Of a stretch of 64,000 nt of DNA, positions 46,383 to 60,040 are shown one piece after another (positions within the stretch are counted from its first letter, which is position 1; every line of letters starts with the position of its first letter). Source of the DNA: Zeus faber (taxonomy: Eukaryota > Chordata > Actinopteri > Zeiformes > Zeidae); assembly GCA_960531495.1 (NCBI GenBank), contig OY482855.1, positions 434,001 to 498,000 on the forward strand, given 5' to 3'. The translations under genes were made by a program, and so were the position numbers. The notes under the pieces were generated by a model. It was not told the DNA's origin, did not search any database, and saw only the letters and a program-made list of their open reading frames with translations.

Positions 46383-49300
46383 AACATGTATTTGTCGAGT
46401 TAAAAAACGCATTTTCAGCCCATTTAAACGTCGAAAAGGCGGATCGGTTAAACGCTACAGTCATTACTCTGTGTGACAGTGTCAGGCAGTTTAAATACTA
46501 TGATGAACTAGTATGTGCTGCTAAAGTGTTGTTTGTCAAACAGTTGTAGGTCCTTCTAACATTTATTTTTCGAGTAATGATTATTTTTATCAACGTCTGC
46601 ACATGTGGGAAAAAACGCATTTTCAGCCGATTTAAACGCCGAAAAGGCGGATCGGTTAAACGCTACAGTCATTACTCTGTGCGACAGTGTCAGACAGTTT
46701 AAATACTATGATGAACTAGTATGTGCTGCTAAAGTGTTGTCTGTCAACGAGTTTTAGGCTCATATAAAATGTATTTTTCGAGTTATGAGTATTTTCAGAA
46801 TTTTGGACGGTTTGCTGCCTTGCTGAATTAGAGAAACACCGAACCAATGTCTCTTTATAGGTGAATGATTCAGAATGCTGCAGTACACCATATAATTTTA
46901 ATTAATATGAGGAACAATTATGTGCTTAAGTCTTTCTCAAAGACAGTTTAAATACAATGATAAACTAGTATGTGCTGCTAAAGTGTTGTTTGTCAACCAG
47001 TTTTAGGCCCATATAAAATGTATTTCTCGAGTTATGATCATTTTCATCAAAGTCTACACATGTGGGAAAAAACGCATTTTCAGCCGATTTAAACGTCGAT
47101 TTGGCGGAACGGTTAAACGCTTCAGTCATTACTCTATGTGACAGTGTCAGACAGTTTAAATACAATGATAAACTGGTATGTGCTGCTAAAGTGTTGTTTG
47201 CAAACAGTTTTAGGCCCATATAAAATGGATTTTTCGAGTTATGATCATTTTCAGAACTTTGGATCGTTTGCTGTCTAGCTGAATTAGAGAAACACCGAAC
47301 CATTGTCTCTTTGTAGGCGCATGATTTAGAATGCTGCAGTACACCATATAACTTTAATGAATATGAGGAACTATTATGTGCTTCTTATGTCTTTCTCAAA
47401 GACAGTTTAAATACAATGATAAACTAGTATGTGCTGCTAAAGTCTTGTTTGTCAACCAGTTTTAGGCCCATATAAAATGTATTTTTCGAGTTCTGATAAT
47501 TTTCATCAAAGTCTACACATGTGGGAAAAAACGCATTTTCAGTCGATTTAAACGTCGAAAAGGCGAATCGGTTAAACGCTTAAGTCATTACTCCATGTGA
47601 CAGTGTCAGACAGTTTAAATACAATGATGAACTAGTATGTGCTGCTAAAGTGTTGTTTGTCAACCAGTTTTAGGCCCATATAAAATGTATTTTTCGAGTT
47701 ATGATCATTTTCAGAAATTTGGACGATTTGCTGTCTAGCTGAATTTGAGAAACACTGAACCATTGCCTCTTTGTAGGTGCATGATTTAGAATGCTGCAGT
47801 ACACCATATAACTTTAATTAATATGAGGAACAATTATGTGCTTCTTATGTCTTTCGCAAAGACAGTTTAAATACAATGATAAACTAGTATGTGCTGCTAA
47901 AGTCTTGTTTGTCAACCAGTTTTAGGCCCATATAAAATGTATTTTTCGAGTTCTGATAATTTTCATCAAAGTCTACACGTGGGAAAAAACGCATTTTCAG
48001 CCGATTTTAACGTCGATTTGGCGGAACGGTTAAACGCTTCAGTCATTACTCTATGTGACAGTGTCAGACAGTTTAAATACAATGATAAACTAGTATGTGC
48101 TGCTAAAGTCTTGTTTGTCAACCAGTTTTAGGCCCATATAAAATGTATTTTTCGAGTTCTGATAATTTTCATCAAAGTCTACACATGTGGGAAAAAACGC
48201 ATTTTCAGTCGATTGAAACGTCGAAAAGGCGAATCGGTTAAACGCTTCAGTCATTACTCCATGTGACAGTGTCAGACAGTTTAAATACAATGATGAACTA
48301 GTATGTGCTGCTAAAGTGTTGTTTGACAACCAGTTTTAGGCCCATATAAAATGTATTTTTCGAGTTCTGATAATTTTCATCAAAGTCTACACGTGGGAAA
48401 AAACCCATTTTCAGCCGATTTTAACGTCGATTTGGCGGAACGGTTAAACGCTTCAGTCATTACTCTATGTGACAGTGTCAGACAGTTTAAATACAATGAT
48501 AAACTTGTATGTGCTGCTAAAGTCTTGTTTGTCAACCAGTTTTAGGCCCATATAAAATGTATTTTTCGAGTTCTGATAATTTTCATCAAAGTCTACACAT
48601 GTGGGAAAAAACGCATTTTCAGTCGATTGAAACGTCGAAAAGGCGAATCGGTTAAACGCTTCAGTCATTACTCCATGTGACAGTGTCAGACAGTTTAAAT
48701 ACAATGATGAACTAGTATGTGCTGCTAAAGTGTTGTTTGACAACCAGTTTTAGGCCCATATAAAATGTATTTTTCGAGTTCTGATAATTTTCATCAAAGT
48801 CTACACGTGGGAAAAAACGCATTTTCAGCCGATTTTAACGTCGATTTGGCGGAACGGTTAAACGCTTCAGTCATTACTCTATGTGACAGTGTCAGACAGT
48901 TTAAATACAATGATAAACTAGTATGTGCTGCTAAAGTGTTGTTTGTCAAACAGTTTTAGGTCCATATAAAATGTATTTTTCGAGTTATGATCATTTTCAG
49001 AACTTTGGACGATTTGCTGTCTAGCTGAATTAGAGAAACACCGAACAATTGTCTCTTTGTAGGTGCATGATTTTGAATGCTGCAGTACACCATATAACTT
49101 TAATTAATATGAGGAACAATTATGTGCTTCTTAAGTCTTTCTCAAAGACAGTTTAAATACAATGATAAACTAGTATGTGCAGCTAAAGTCTTGTTTGTCA
49201 ACCAGTTTTAGGCCCATATAAAATGTATTTTTCGAGTTATGATAATTTTCATCAATGTCTACACGTGGGAAAAAACGCATTTTCAGTCGATTTAAACGTC

Positions 49301-51530
49301 GATTTGGCGGAACGGTTAAACGCTTCAGTCATTACTCTATGTGACAGTGTCAGTCAGTTTAAATACAATGATGAACTAGTATGTGCTGCTAAAGTCTTGT
49401 TTGTCAACCAGTTTTAGGCCCATATAAAATGTATTTTTCGAGTTCAGATAATTTTCATCAGTCTACACGTGGGAAAAAACGCATTTTCAGTCGATTTAAA
49501 CGTCGATTTGGCGGAACGGTTAAACACTTCAGTCATTACTCTATGTGACAGTGTCAGACAGTTTAAATACAATGATAAACTAGTATGTGCTGCTAAAGTC
49601 TTGTTTGTCAACCAGTTTTAGGCCCATATAAAATGTATTTTTCGAGTTATGATAATTTTCATCAATGTCTACACGTGGGAAAAAACGCATTTTCAGGCGA
49701 TTTCAACGTCGATTTGGCGGAACGGTTAAACGCTTCAGTCATTACTCTATGTGACAGTGTCAGTCAGTTTAAATACAATGATGAACTAGTATGTGCTGCT
49801 AAAGTCTTGTTTGTCAACCAGTTTTAGGCCCATATAAAATGTATTTTTCGAGTTCTGATCATTTTCAGAACATTGGACGATTTGCTGTCGAGCTGAATTA
49901 GAGAAACACCGAACCATTGTCTCTTTGTAGGTGAATGATTCAGAATGCTGCAGTACACCATATAACTTTAATTATTAGGAGGAACAATTATTTTGCTTCT
50001 TAAGTCTTTCTCAAAGACAGTTTAAATACAATGATGAACTAGTATGTTCTGCTTATGTCTTGTCTGTCAACCAGTTTTAGGCCCATATAAAATGTATTTT
50101 TCGAGTTATGATCATTTTCCGAACTTTGGACCGTTTGCTGTCTAGCTGAATTAGAGAAACACCGACCCATTGTCTCTTTGTAGGCGCATGATTTAGAATG
50201 CTGCAGTACACCATATAACTTTAATGAATATGAGGAACTATTATGTGCTTCTTAAGTCTTTCTCAAAGACAGTTTAAATACAATGATAAACTAGTATGTG
50301 CTGCTAAAGTGTTGTTTGTCAACCAGTTTTAGGCCCATATAAAATGTAGTTTTCGAGTTCTGATCATTTTCAGAACTTTGGACGATTTGCTGTCGAGCTG
50401 AATTAGAGAAACACCGAACCATTGTCTCTTTGTAGGTGAATGATTCAGAATGCTGCAGTACACCATATAACTTTAATTAATATGAGGAACAATTATTTTG
50501 CTTCTTAAGTCTTTCTCAAAGACAGTTTAAATACAATGATGAACTAGTATGTGCTGCTTATGTCTTGTCTGTCAACCAGTTTTAGGCCCATATAAAATGT
50601 ATTTTTCGAGTTCTGATAATTTTCATCAAAGTCTACACATGTGGGAAAAAATGCATTTTCAGCCGATTTTAACGTCGATTTGGTGGAACGGTTAAACGCT
50701 TCAGTCATTACTCCATGTGACAGTGTCAGACAGTTTAAATACAATGATAAACTAGTATGTGCTGCTAAAGTGTTGTTTGTCAGCCAGTTTTAGGCCCTTA
50801 TAAAATGTATTTTTCGAGTTATGATCATTTTCAGAACTTTGGACGATTTGCTGTCGAGCTGAATTAGAGAGACACCGAACCATTGTCTCTTTGTAGGTGA
50901 ATGATTCAGGATGCTGCCGTACACCATATAACTTTAATTAATATGAGGAACAATTATTTTGCTTCTTAAGTCTTTCTCAAAGACAGTTTAAATACAATGA
51001 TGAACTAGTATGTGCTGCTAATGTCTTGTTTGTCAACCAGTTTTAGGCCCATCTAACATGTATTTGTGGAGTTATGATCATTTTCATCATTATGTGTACG
51101 TGTGGGAAAAAACGCATTTTCAGCCGATTTAAACGTCGAAAAGGGGAATTGCTTAAACGCTTCAGTCATTACTCTATGTGACAGTGTCAGACAGTTTAAA
51201 TACAATGATAAACTAGTATGTGCTGCTAAAGTGTTGTTTGTCAAACAGTTTTAGGCCCATATAAAATGTATTTTTCGAGTTATGATCATTTTCAGAACTT
51301 TGGACGATTTGCTGTGTGTTGTTTGTCAACCAGTTTTAGGCCCATATAAAATGTATTTTTCGAGTTATGATAATTTTCAGAACTTTGGACGATTTGCTGT
51401 CTACCTGAATTAGAGAAACACCGAACAATTGTCTCTTTGTAGGTGCATGATTCAGTATACTGCAGTACAGCATAGAAATTTAATTAATATGATGAACTAT
51501 TATGTGCTTCTTAAGTGTTTCTCACAGAGT
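46383..51530 (+). repeat. Satellite array, diverged left part
   Basis: Head-to-tail copies of module A (about 205-209 bp), recognised by AACGCATTTTCAG, GATTTAAACGTCG, GTGACAGTGTCAGACAG and TGCTGCTAAAG. They are mixed with module B (about 252 bp), recognised by GAATTAGAGAAACACCGAAC and GCTGCAGTACACCATATAA. In this part the head reads CCCATATAAAATGTATTTTTC and B ends in A's tail. Local 414-bp dimers repeat at 47,937, 48,351 and 48,765. Copies differ from each other far more than those to the right. The short open frames inside are not genes. Confidence 0.92.
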
Positions 51531-52224
51531 TCTAGGCCCATCTAACATGTATTTGTGGAGTTATGATCATTTTCATCATTGTGTGCACATGTGGGAAAAA
51601 ACGCATTTTCAGCCGATTTAAACGTCGAAAAGGGGAATTGGTTAAACGCTTCAGTCATTACTCTGTGTGACAGTGTCAGACAGTTTAAATACAATGGTGA
51701 ACTAGTATATGCTGCTAAAGTGTTGTTTGTCAACCAGTTTTAGGCCCATCTAACATGTATTTGTCGAGTTATGATCATTTTCATCATTATGTGTACATGT
51801 GGGAAAAATCGCATTTTCAGCCGATTTAAACGTCGAAAAGGGGAATTGCTTAAACGCTTCAGTCAATACTCTGTGTGACAGTGTCAGACAGTTTAAATAC
51901 AATGGTGAACTAGTATATGCTGCTGAAGTGTTGTTTGTCAACAAGTTTTAGGCCCATCTAACATGTATTTGTCGAGTTATGATCATTTTCATTATTATGT
52001 GTACATGTGGGAAAAAACGCATTTTCAGCCGATTTAAACGTCGAAAAGGGAAATTGCTTGAACGCTTCAGTCAGTACTCTGTGTGACAGTGTCAGACAGT
52101 TTAAATACAATGGTGAACTAGTATATGCTGCTAAAGCGTTGTTTGTCAAACAGTTTTAGGCCCATACAACATGTATTTGTCGAGGTATGAGCATTTTCAG
52201 AACATTGGACGGTTTGCTGTCTAG

Positions 52225-55200
52225 CTGAATTAGAGAAACACCGAACCATTGTCTCTTCAGAGGTGAATGATTCAGAATGCTGCAGTACAGCATAGAAATT
52301 TTATTAATATGATGAACTATTATGTGCTTCTTAAGTGTTTCTCACAGATTTCTAGGCCCATCTAACATGTATTTGTGGAGTTATGATCATTTTCATCATT
52401 GTGTGCACATGTGGGAAAAAACGCATTTTCAGCCGATTTAAACGTCGAAAAGGGGAATTGGTTAAACGCTTCAGTCATTACTCTGTGTGACAGTGTCAGA
52501 CAGTTTAAATACAATGGTGAACTAGTATATGCTGCTAAAGTGTTGTTTGTCAACCAGTTTTAGGCCCATCTAACATGTATTTGTCGAGTTATGATCATTT
52601 TCATCATTATGTGTACATGTGGGAAAAAACGCATTTTCAGCCGATTTAAACGTCGAAAAGGGGAATTGCTTAAACGCTTCAGTCATTTCTCTGTGTGACA
52701 GTGTCAGACAGTTTAAATACAATGGTGAACTAGTATATGCTGCTAAAGCGTTGTTTGTCAAACAGTTTTAGGCCCATACAACATGTATTTGACGAGGTAT
52801 GAGCATTTTCAGAACATTGGACGGTTTGCTGTCTAGCTGAATTAGAGAAACACCGAACCATTGTCTCTTCAGAGGTGAATGATTCAGAATGCTGCAGTAC
52901 AGCATTGAAATTTAATTAATTTGATGAACTATTATGTGCTTCCTAAGTTTTTCTCTCAGATTTCTATGCCCATCTAACATGTATTTCTGGAGTTATGATC
53001 ATTTTCAGAACTTGTGACGGTTTGCTGTCTAACTGAATTAGAGAAACACCGAACCATTGTCTCTTCAGAGGTGAATGATTCAGAATGCTGCAGTACAGCA
53101 TAGAAATTTAATTAATATGATGAACTATTATGTGCTTCTTAAGTGTTTCTCACAGATTTCTAGGCCCATCTAACATGTATTTGTGGAGTTATGATCATTT
53201 TCATCATTGTGTGCACATGTGGGAAAAAACGCATTTTCAGCCGATTTAAACGTCGAAAAGGGGAATTGGTTAAACGCTTCAGTCATTACTCTGTGTGACA
53301 GTGTCAGACAGTTTAAATACAATGGTGAACTAGTATATGCTGCTAAAGTGTTGTTTGTCAACCAGTTTTAGGCCCATCTAACATGTATTTGTCGAGTTAT
53401 GATCATTTTCATCATTATGTGTACATGTGGGAAAAAACGCATTTTCAGCCGATTTAAACGTCGAAAAGGGGAATTGCTTGAACGCTTCAGTCAGTACTCT
53501 GTGTGACAGTGTCAGACAGTTTATATACAATGGTGAACTAGTATATGCTGCTAAAGCGTTGTTTGTCAAACAGTTTTAGGCCCATACAACATGTATTTGT
53601 CGAGGTATGAGCTTTTTCAGAACATTGGACGGTTTGCTGTCTAGCTGAATTAGAGAAACACCGAACCATTGTCTATTCAGAGGTGAATGATTCAGAATGC
53701 TGTAGTAGAGCATAGAAATTTAATTAATATGATGAACTATTATGTGCTTCTTAAGTGTTTTTCACAGATTTCTAGGCCCATCTAACATGTATTTGTGGAG
53801 TTATGATCATTCTCATCATTGTGTGCACATGTGGGAAAAAACGCATTTTCAGCCGATTTAAACGTCGAAAAGGGGAATTGCTTAAACGCTTCAGTCATTA
53901 CTCTGTGTGACAGTGTCAGACAGTTTAATTACAATGGTGAACTAGTATATGCTGCTAAAGCGTTGTTTCTCAAACAGTTTTAGGCCCAAACAACATGTAT
54001 TTGTCGAGGTATGAGCATTTTCAGAACATTGGACGGTTTGCTGTCTAGCTGAATTAGAGAAACACCGAACCATTGTCTCTTCAGAGGTGAATGATTCAGA
54101 ATGCTGCAGTACAGCATTGAAATTTAATTAATGTGATGAACTATTATGTGCTTCCTAAGTTTTTCTCTCAGATTTCTATGCCCATCTAACATGTATTTCT
54201 GGAGTTATGATCATTTTCAGAACTTGTGACGGTTTGCTGTCTAACTGAATTAGAGAAACACCGAACCATTGTCTCTTCAGAGGTGAATGATTCAGAATGC
54301 TGCAGTACAGCATAGAAATTTTATTAATATGATGAACTATTATGTGCTTCTTAAGTGTTTCTCACAGATTTCTAGGCCCATCTAACATGTATTTGTGGAG
54401 TTATGATCATTTTCATCATTGTGTGCACATGTGGGAAAAAACGCATTTTCAGCCGATTTAAACGTCGAAAAGGGGAATTGGTTAAACGCTTCAGTCATTA
54501 CTCTGTGTGACAGTGTCAGACAGTTTAAATACATTGGTGAACTAGTATATGCTGCTAAAGTGTTGTTTGTCAACCAGTTTTAGGCCCATCTAACATGTAT
54601 TTGTCGAGTTATGATCATTTTCATCATTATGTGTACATGTGGGAAAAAACGCATTTTCAGCCGATTTAAACGTCGAAAAGGGGAATTGCTTGAACGCTTC
54701 AGTCAGTACTCTGTGTGACAGTGTCAGACAGTTTAAATACAATGGTGAACTAGTATATGCTGCTAAAGCGTTGTTTGTCAACCAGTTTTAGGCCCATCTA
54801 ACATGTATTTGTGGAGTTATGATCATTCTCATCATTATGTGTACATGTGGGAAAAAACGCATTTTCAGCCGATTTAAACGTCGAAAAGGAGAATTGGTTA
54901 AACGCTTCAGTCATTACTCTGTGTGACAGTGTCAGACAGTTTAAATACAATGGTGAACTAGTATATGCTGCTAAAGCGTTGTTTGTCAAACAGTTTTAGG
55001 CCCATACAACATGTATTTGTCGAGGTATGAGCATTTTCAGAACATTGGACGGTTTGCTGTCTAGCTGAATTAGAGAAACACCGAACCATTGTCTATTCAG
55101 AGGTGAATGATTCAGAATGCTGTAGTAGAGCATAGAAATTTTATTAATATGATGAACTATTATGTGCTTCCTAAGTTTTTCTCTCAGATTTCTATGCCCA

Positions 55201-57084
55201 TCTAACATGTATTTGTGGAGTTATGATCATTTTCATCATTGTGTGCACATGTGGGAAAAAACGCATTTTCAGCCGATTTAAACGTCGAAAAGGGGAATTG
55301 GTTAAACGCTTCAGTCATTACTCTGTGTGACAGTGTCAGACAGTTTAAATACAATGGTGAACTAGTATATGCTGCTAAAGTGTTGTTTGTCAACCAGTTT
55401 TAGGCCAATCTAACATGTATTTGTCGAGTAATGATCATTTTCATCATTATGTGTACATGTGGGAAAACACGCATTTTCAGCCGATTTAAACGTCGAAAAG
55501 GGGAATTGCTTAAACGCTTCAGTCATTACTCTGTGTGACAGTGTCAGACAGTTTAATTACAATGGTGAACTAGTATATGCTGCTAAAGCGTTGTTTGTCA
55601 AACAGTTTTAGGCCCATACAACATGTATTTGTCGAGGAATGAGCATTTTCAGAACATTGGACGGTTTGCTGTCTAGCTGAATTAGAGAAACACCGAACCA
55701 TTGTCTCTTCAGAGGTGAATGATTCAGAATGCTGCAGTACAGCATAGAAATTTTATTAATATGATGAACTATTATGTGCTTCCTAAGTTTTTCTCTCAGA
55801 TTTCTATGCCCATCTAACATGTATTTCTGATGTTATGATCATTTTCAGAACTTGTGACGGTTTGCTGTCTAACTGAATTAGAGAAACACCGAACCATTGT
55901 CTCTTCAGAGGTGAATGATTCAGAATGCTGCAGTACAGCATAGAAATTTAATTAATATGAAGAACTATTATGTGCTTCTTAAGTGTTTCTCACAGATTTC
56001 TAGGCCCATCTAACATGTATTTGTCGAGTTATGATTATTTTCATCATTGTGTGCACATGTGGGAAAAAACGCATTTTCAGCCGATTTAAACGTCGAAAAG
56101 GGGAATTGGTTAAACGCTTCAGTCATTACTCTGTGTGACAGTGTCAGACAGTTTAATTACAATGGTGAACTAGTATATGCTGCTAAAGCGTTGTTTGTCA
56201 AACAGTTTTAGGCCCATACAACATGTATTTGTCGAGGTATGAGCATTTTCAGAACATTGGACGGTTTGCTGTCTAGCTGAATTAGAGAAACACCGAACCA
56301 TTGTCTCTTCAGAGGTGAATGATTCAGAATGCTGCAGTACAGCATAGAAATTTTATTAATATGATGAACTATTATGTGCTTCTTAAGTGTTTCTCACAGA
56401 TTTCTAGGCCCATCTAACATGTATTTGTGGAGTTATGATCATTTTCATCATTGTGTGCACATGTGGGAAAAAACGCATTTTCAGCCGATTTAAACGTCGA
56501 AAAGGGGAATTGGTTAAACGCTTCAGTCATTACTCTGTGTGACAGTGTCAGACAGTTTAAATACAATGGTGAACTAGTATATGCTGCTAAAGTGTTGTTT
56601 GTCAACCAGTTTTAGGCCCATCTAACATGTATTTGTCGAGTTATGATCATTTTCATCATTATGTGTACATGTGGGAAAAAACGCATTTTCAGCCGATTTA
56701 AACGTCGAAAAGGGGAATTGCTTAAACGCTTCAGTCATTACTCTGTGTGACAGTGTCAGACAGTTTAAATACAATGGTGAACTAGTATATGCTGCTAAAG
56801 CGTTGTTTGTCAAACAGTTTTAGGCCCATACAACATGTATTTGTCGAGGAATGAGCATTTTCAGAACATTGGACGGTTTGCTGTCTAGCTGAATTAGAGA
56901 AACACCGAACCATTGTCTCTTCAGAGGTGAATGATTCAGAATGCTGCAGTACAGCATAGAAATTTTATTAATATGATGAACTATTATGTGCTTCCTAAGT
57001 TTTTCTCTCAGATTTCTATGCCCATCTAACATGTATTTCTGATGTTATGATCATTTTCAGAACTTGTGACGGTTTGCTGTCTAA
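52225..57084 (+). repeat. 4,860-bp higher-order repeat, copy 1
   Basis: Every private variant I checked recurs exactly 4,860 bp later: GACGAGG at 52,791, CATTTCTCTG at 52,684, TTATATACAA at 53,521, AGCTTTTTCAG at 53,610, and ACATTGGTGA near 54,532. The length equals 13 A + 11 B modules. Left homology ends near 52,225, where the B variants differ. Confidence 0.9.
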
Positions 57085-60040
57085 CTGAATTAGAGAAACA
57101 CCGAACCATTGTCTCTTCAGAGGTGAATGATTCAGAATGCTGCAGTACAGCATAGAAATTTTATTAATATGATGAACTATTATGTGCTTCTTAAGTGTTT
57201 CTCACAGATTTCTAGGCCCATCTAACATGTATTTGTGGAGTTATGATCATTTTCATCATTGTGTGCACATGTGGGAAAAAACGCATTTTCAGCCGATTTA
57301 AACGTCGAAAAGGGGAATTGGTTAAACGCTTCAGTCATTACTCTGTGTGACAGTGTCAGACAGTTTAAATACAATGGTGAACTAGTATATGCTGCTAAAG
57401 TGTTGTTTGTCAACCAGTTTTAGGCCCATCTAACATGTATTTGTCGAGTTATGATCATTTTCATCATTATGTGTACATGTGGGAAAAAACGCATTTTCAG
57501 CCGATTTAAACGTCGAAAAGGGGAATTGCTTAAACGCTTCAGTCATTTCTCTGTGTGACAGTGTCAGACAGTTTAAATACAATGGTGAACTAGTATATGC
57601 TGCTAAAGCGTTGTTTGTCAAACAGTTTTAGGCCCATACAACATGTATTTGACGAGGTATGAGCATTTTCAGAACATTGGACGGTTTGCTGTCTAGCTGA
57701 ATTAGAGAAACACCGAACCATTGTCTCTTCAGAGGTGAATGATTCAGAATGCTGCAGTACAGCATTGAAATTTAATTAATTTGATGAACTATTATGTGCT
57801 TCCTAAGTTTTTCTCTCAGATTTCTATGCCCATCTAACATGTATTTCTGGAGTTATGATCATTTTCAGAACTTGTGACGGTTTGCTGTCTAACTGAATTA
57901 GAGAAACACCGAACCATTGTCTCTTCAGAGGTGAATGATTCAGAATGCTGCAGTACAGCATAGAAATTTAATTAATATGATGAACTATTATGTGCTTCTT
58001 AAGTGTTTCTCACAGATTTCTAGGCCCATCTAACATGTATTTGTGGAGTTATGATCATTTTCATCATTGTGTGCACATGTGGGAAAAAACGCATTTTCAG
58101 CCGATTTAAACGTCGAAAAGGGGAATTGGTTAAACGCTTCAGTCATTACTCTGTGTGACAGTGTCAGACAGTTTAAATACAATGGTGAACTAGTATATGC
58201 TGCTAAAGTGTTGTTTGTCAACCAGTTTTAGGCCCATCTAACATGTATTTGTCGAGTTATGATCATTTTCATCATTATGTGTACATGTGGGAAAAAACGC
58301 ATTTTCAGCCGATTTAAACGTCGAAAAGGGGAATTGCTTGAACGCTTCAGTCAGTACTCTGTGTGACAGTGTCAGACAGTTTATATACAATGGTGAACTA
58401 GTATATGCTGCTAAAGCGTTGTTTGTCAAACAGTTTTAGGCCCATACAACATGTATTTGTCGAGGTATGAGCTTTTTCAGAACATTGGACGGTTTGCTGT
58501 CTAGCTGAATTAGAGAAACACCGAACCATTGTCTATTCAGAGGTGAATGATTCAGAATGCTGTAGTAGAGCATAGAAATTTAATTAATATGATGAACTAT
58601 TATGTGCTTCTTAAGTGTTTTTCACAGATTTCTAGGCCCATCTAACATGTATTTGTGGAGTTATGATCATTCTCATCATTGTGTGCACATGTGGGAAAAA
58701 ACGCATTTTCAGCCGATTTAAACGTCGAAAAGGGGAATTGCTTAAACGCTTCAGTCATTACTCTGTGTGACAGTGTCAGACAGTTTAATTACAATGGTGA
58801 ACTAGTATATGCTGCTAAAGCGTTGTTTCTCAAACAGTTTTAGGCCCAAACAACATGTATTTGTCGAGGTATGAGCATTTTCAGAACATTGGACGGTTTG
58901 CTGTCTAGCTGAATTAGAGAAACACCGAACCATTGTCTCTTCAGAGGTGAATGATTCAGAATGCTGCAGTACAGCATTGAAATTTAATTAATGTGATGAA
59001 CTATTATGTGCTTCCTAAGTTTTTCTCTCAGATTTCTATGCCCATCTAACATGTATTTCTGGAGTTATGATCATTTTCAGAACTTGTGACGGTTTGCTGT
59101 CTAACTGAATTAGAGAAACACCGAACCATTGTCTCTTCAGAGGTGAATGATTCAGAATGCTGCAGTACAGCATAGAAATTTTATTAATATGATGAACTAT
59201 TATGTGCTTCTTAAGTGTTTCTCACAGATTTCTAGGCCCATCTAACATGTATTTGTGGAGTTATGATCATTTTCATCATTGTGTGCACATGTGGGAAAAA
59301 ACGCATTTTCAGCCGATTTAAACGTCGAAAAGGGGAATTGGTTAAACGCTTCAGTCATTACTCTGTGTGACAGTGTCAGACAGTTTAAATACATTGGTGA
59401 ACTAGTATATGCTGCTAAAGTGTTGTTTGTCAACCAGTTTTAGGCCCATCTAACATGTATTTGTCGAGTTATGATCATTTTCATCATTATGTGTACATGT
59501 GGGAAAAAACGCATTTTCAGCCGATTTAAACGTCGAAAAGGGGAATTGCTTGAACGCTTCAGTCAGTACTCTGTGTGACAGTGTCAGACAGTTTAAATAC
59601 AATGGTGAACTAGTATATGCTGCTAAAGCGTTGTTTGTCAACCAGTTTTAGGCCCATCTAACATGTATTTGTGGAGTTATGATCATTCTCATCATTATGT
59701 GTACATGTGGGAAAAAACGCATTTTCAGCCGATTTAAACGTCGAAAAGGAGAATTGGTTAAACGCTTCAGTCATTACTCTGTGTGACAGTGTCAGACAGT
59801 TTAAATACAATGGTGAACTAGTATATGCTGCTAAAGCGTTGTTTGTCAAACAGTTTTAGGCCCATACAACATGTATTTGTCGAGGTATGAGCATTTTCAG
59901 AACATTGGACGGTTTGCTGTCTAGCTGAATTAGAGAAACACCGAACCATTGTCTATTCAGAGGTGAATGATTCAGAATGCTGTAGTAGAGCATAGAAATT
60001 TTATTAATATGATGAACTATTATGTGCTTCCTAAGTTCTT
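57085..60040 (+). repeat. 4,860-bp higher-order repeat, copy 2 (near-identical part)
   Basis: Matches copy 1 almost base for base to about 60,035; after that single-base differences appear (for example near 60,037, 60,084 and 60,100), although module order still corresponds to about 60,600. Confidence 0.88.
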
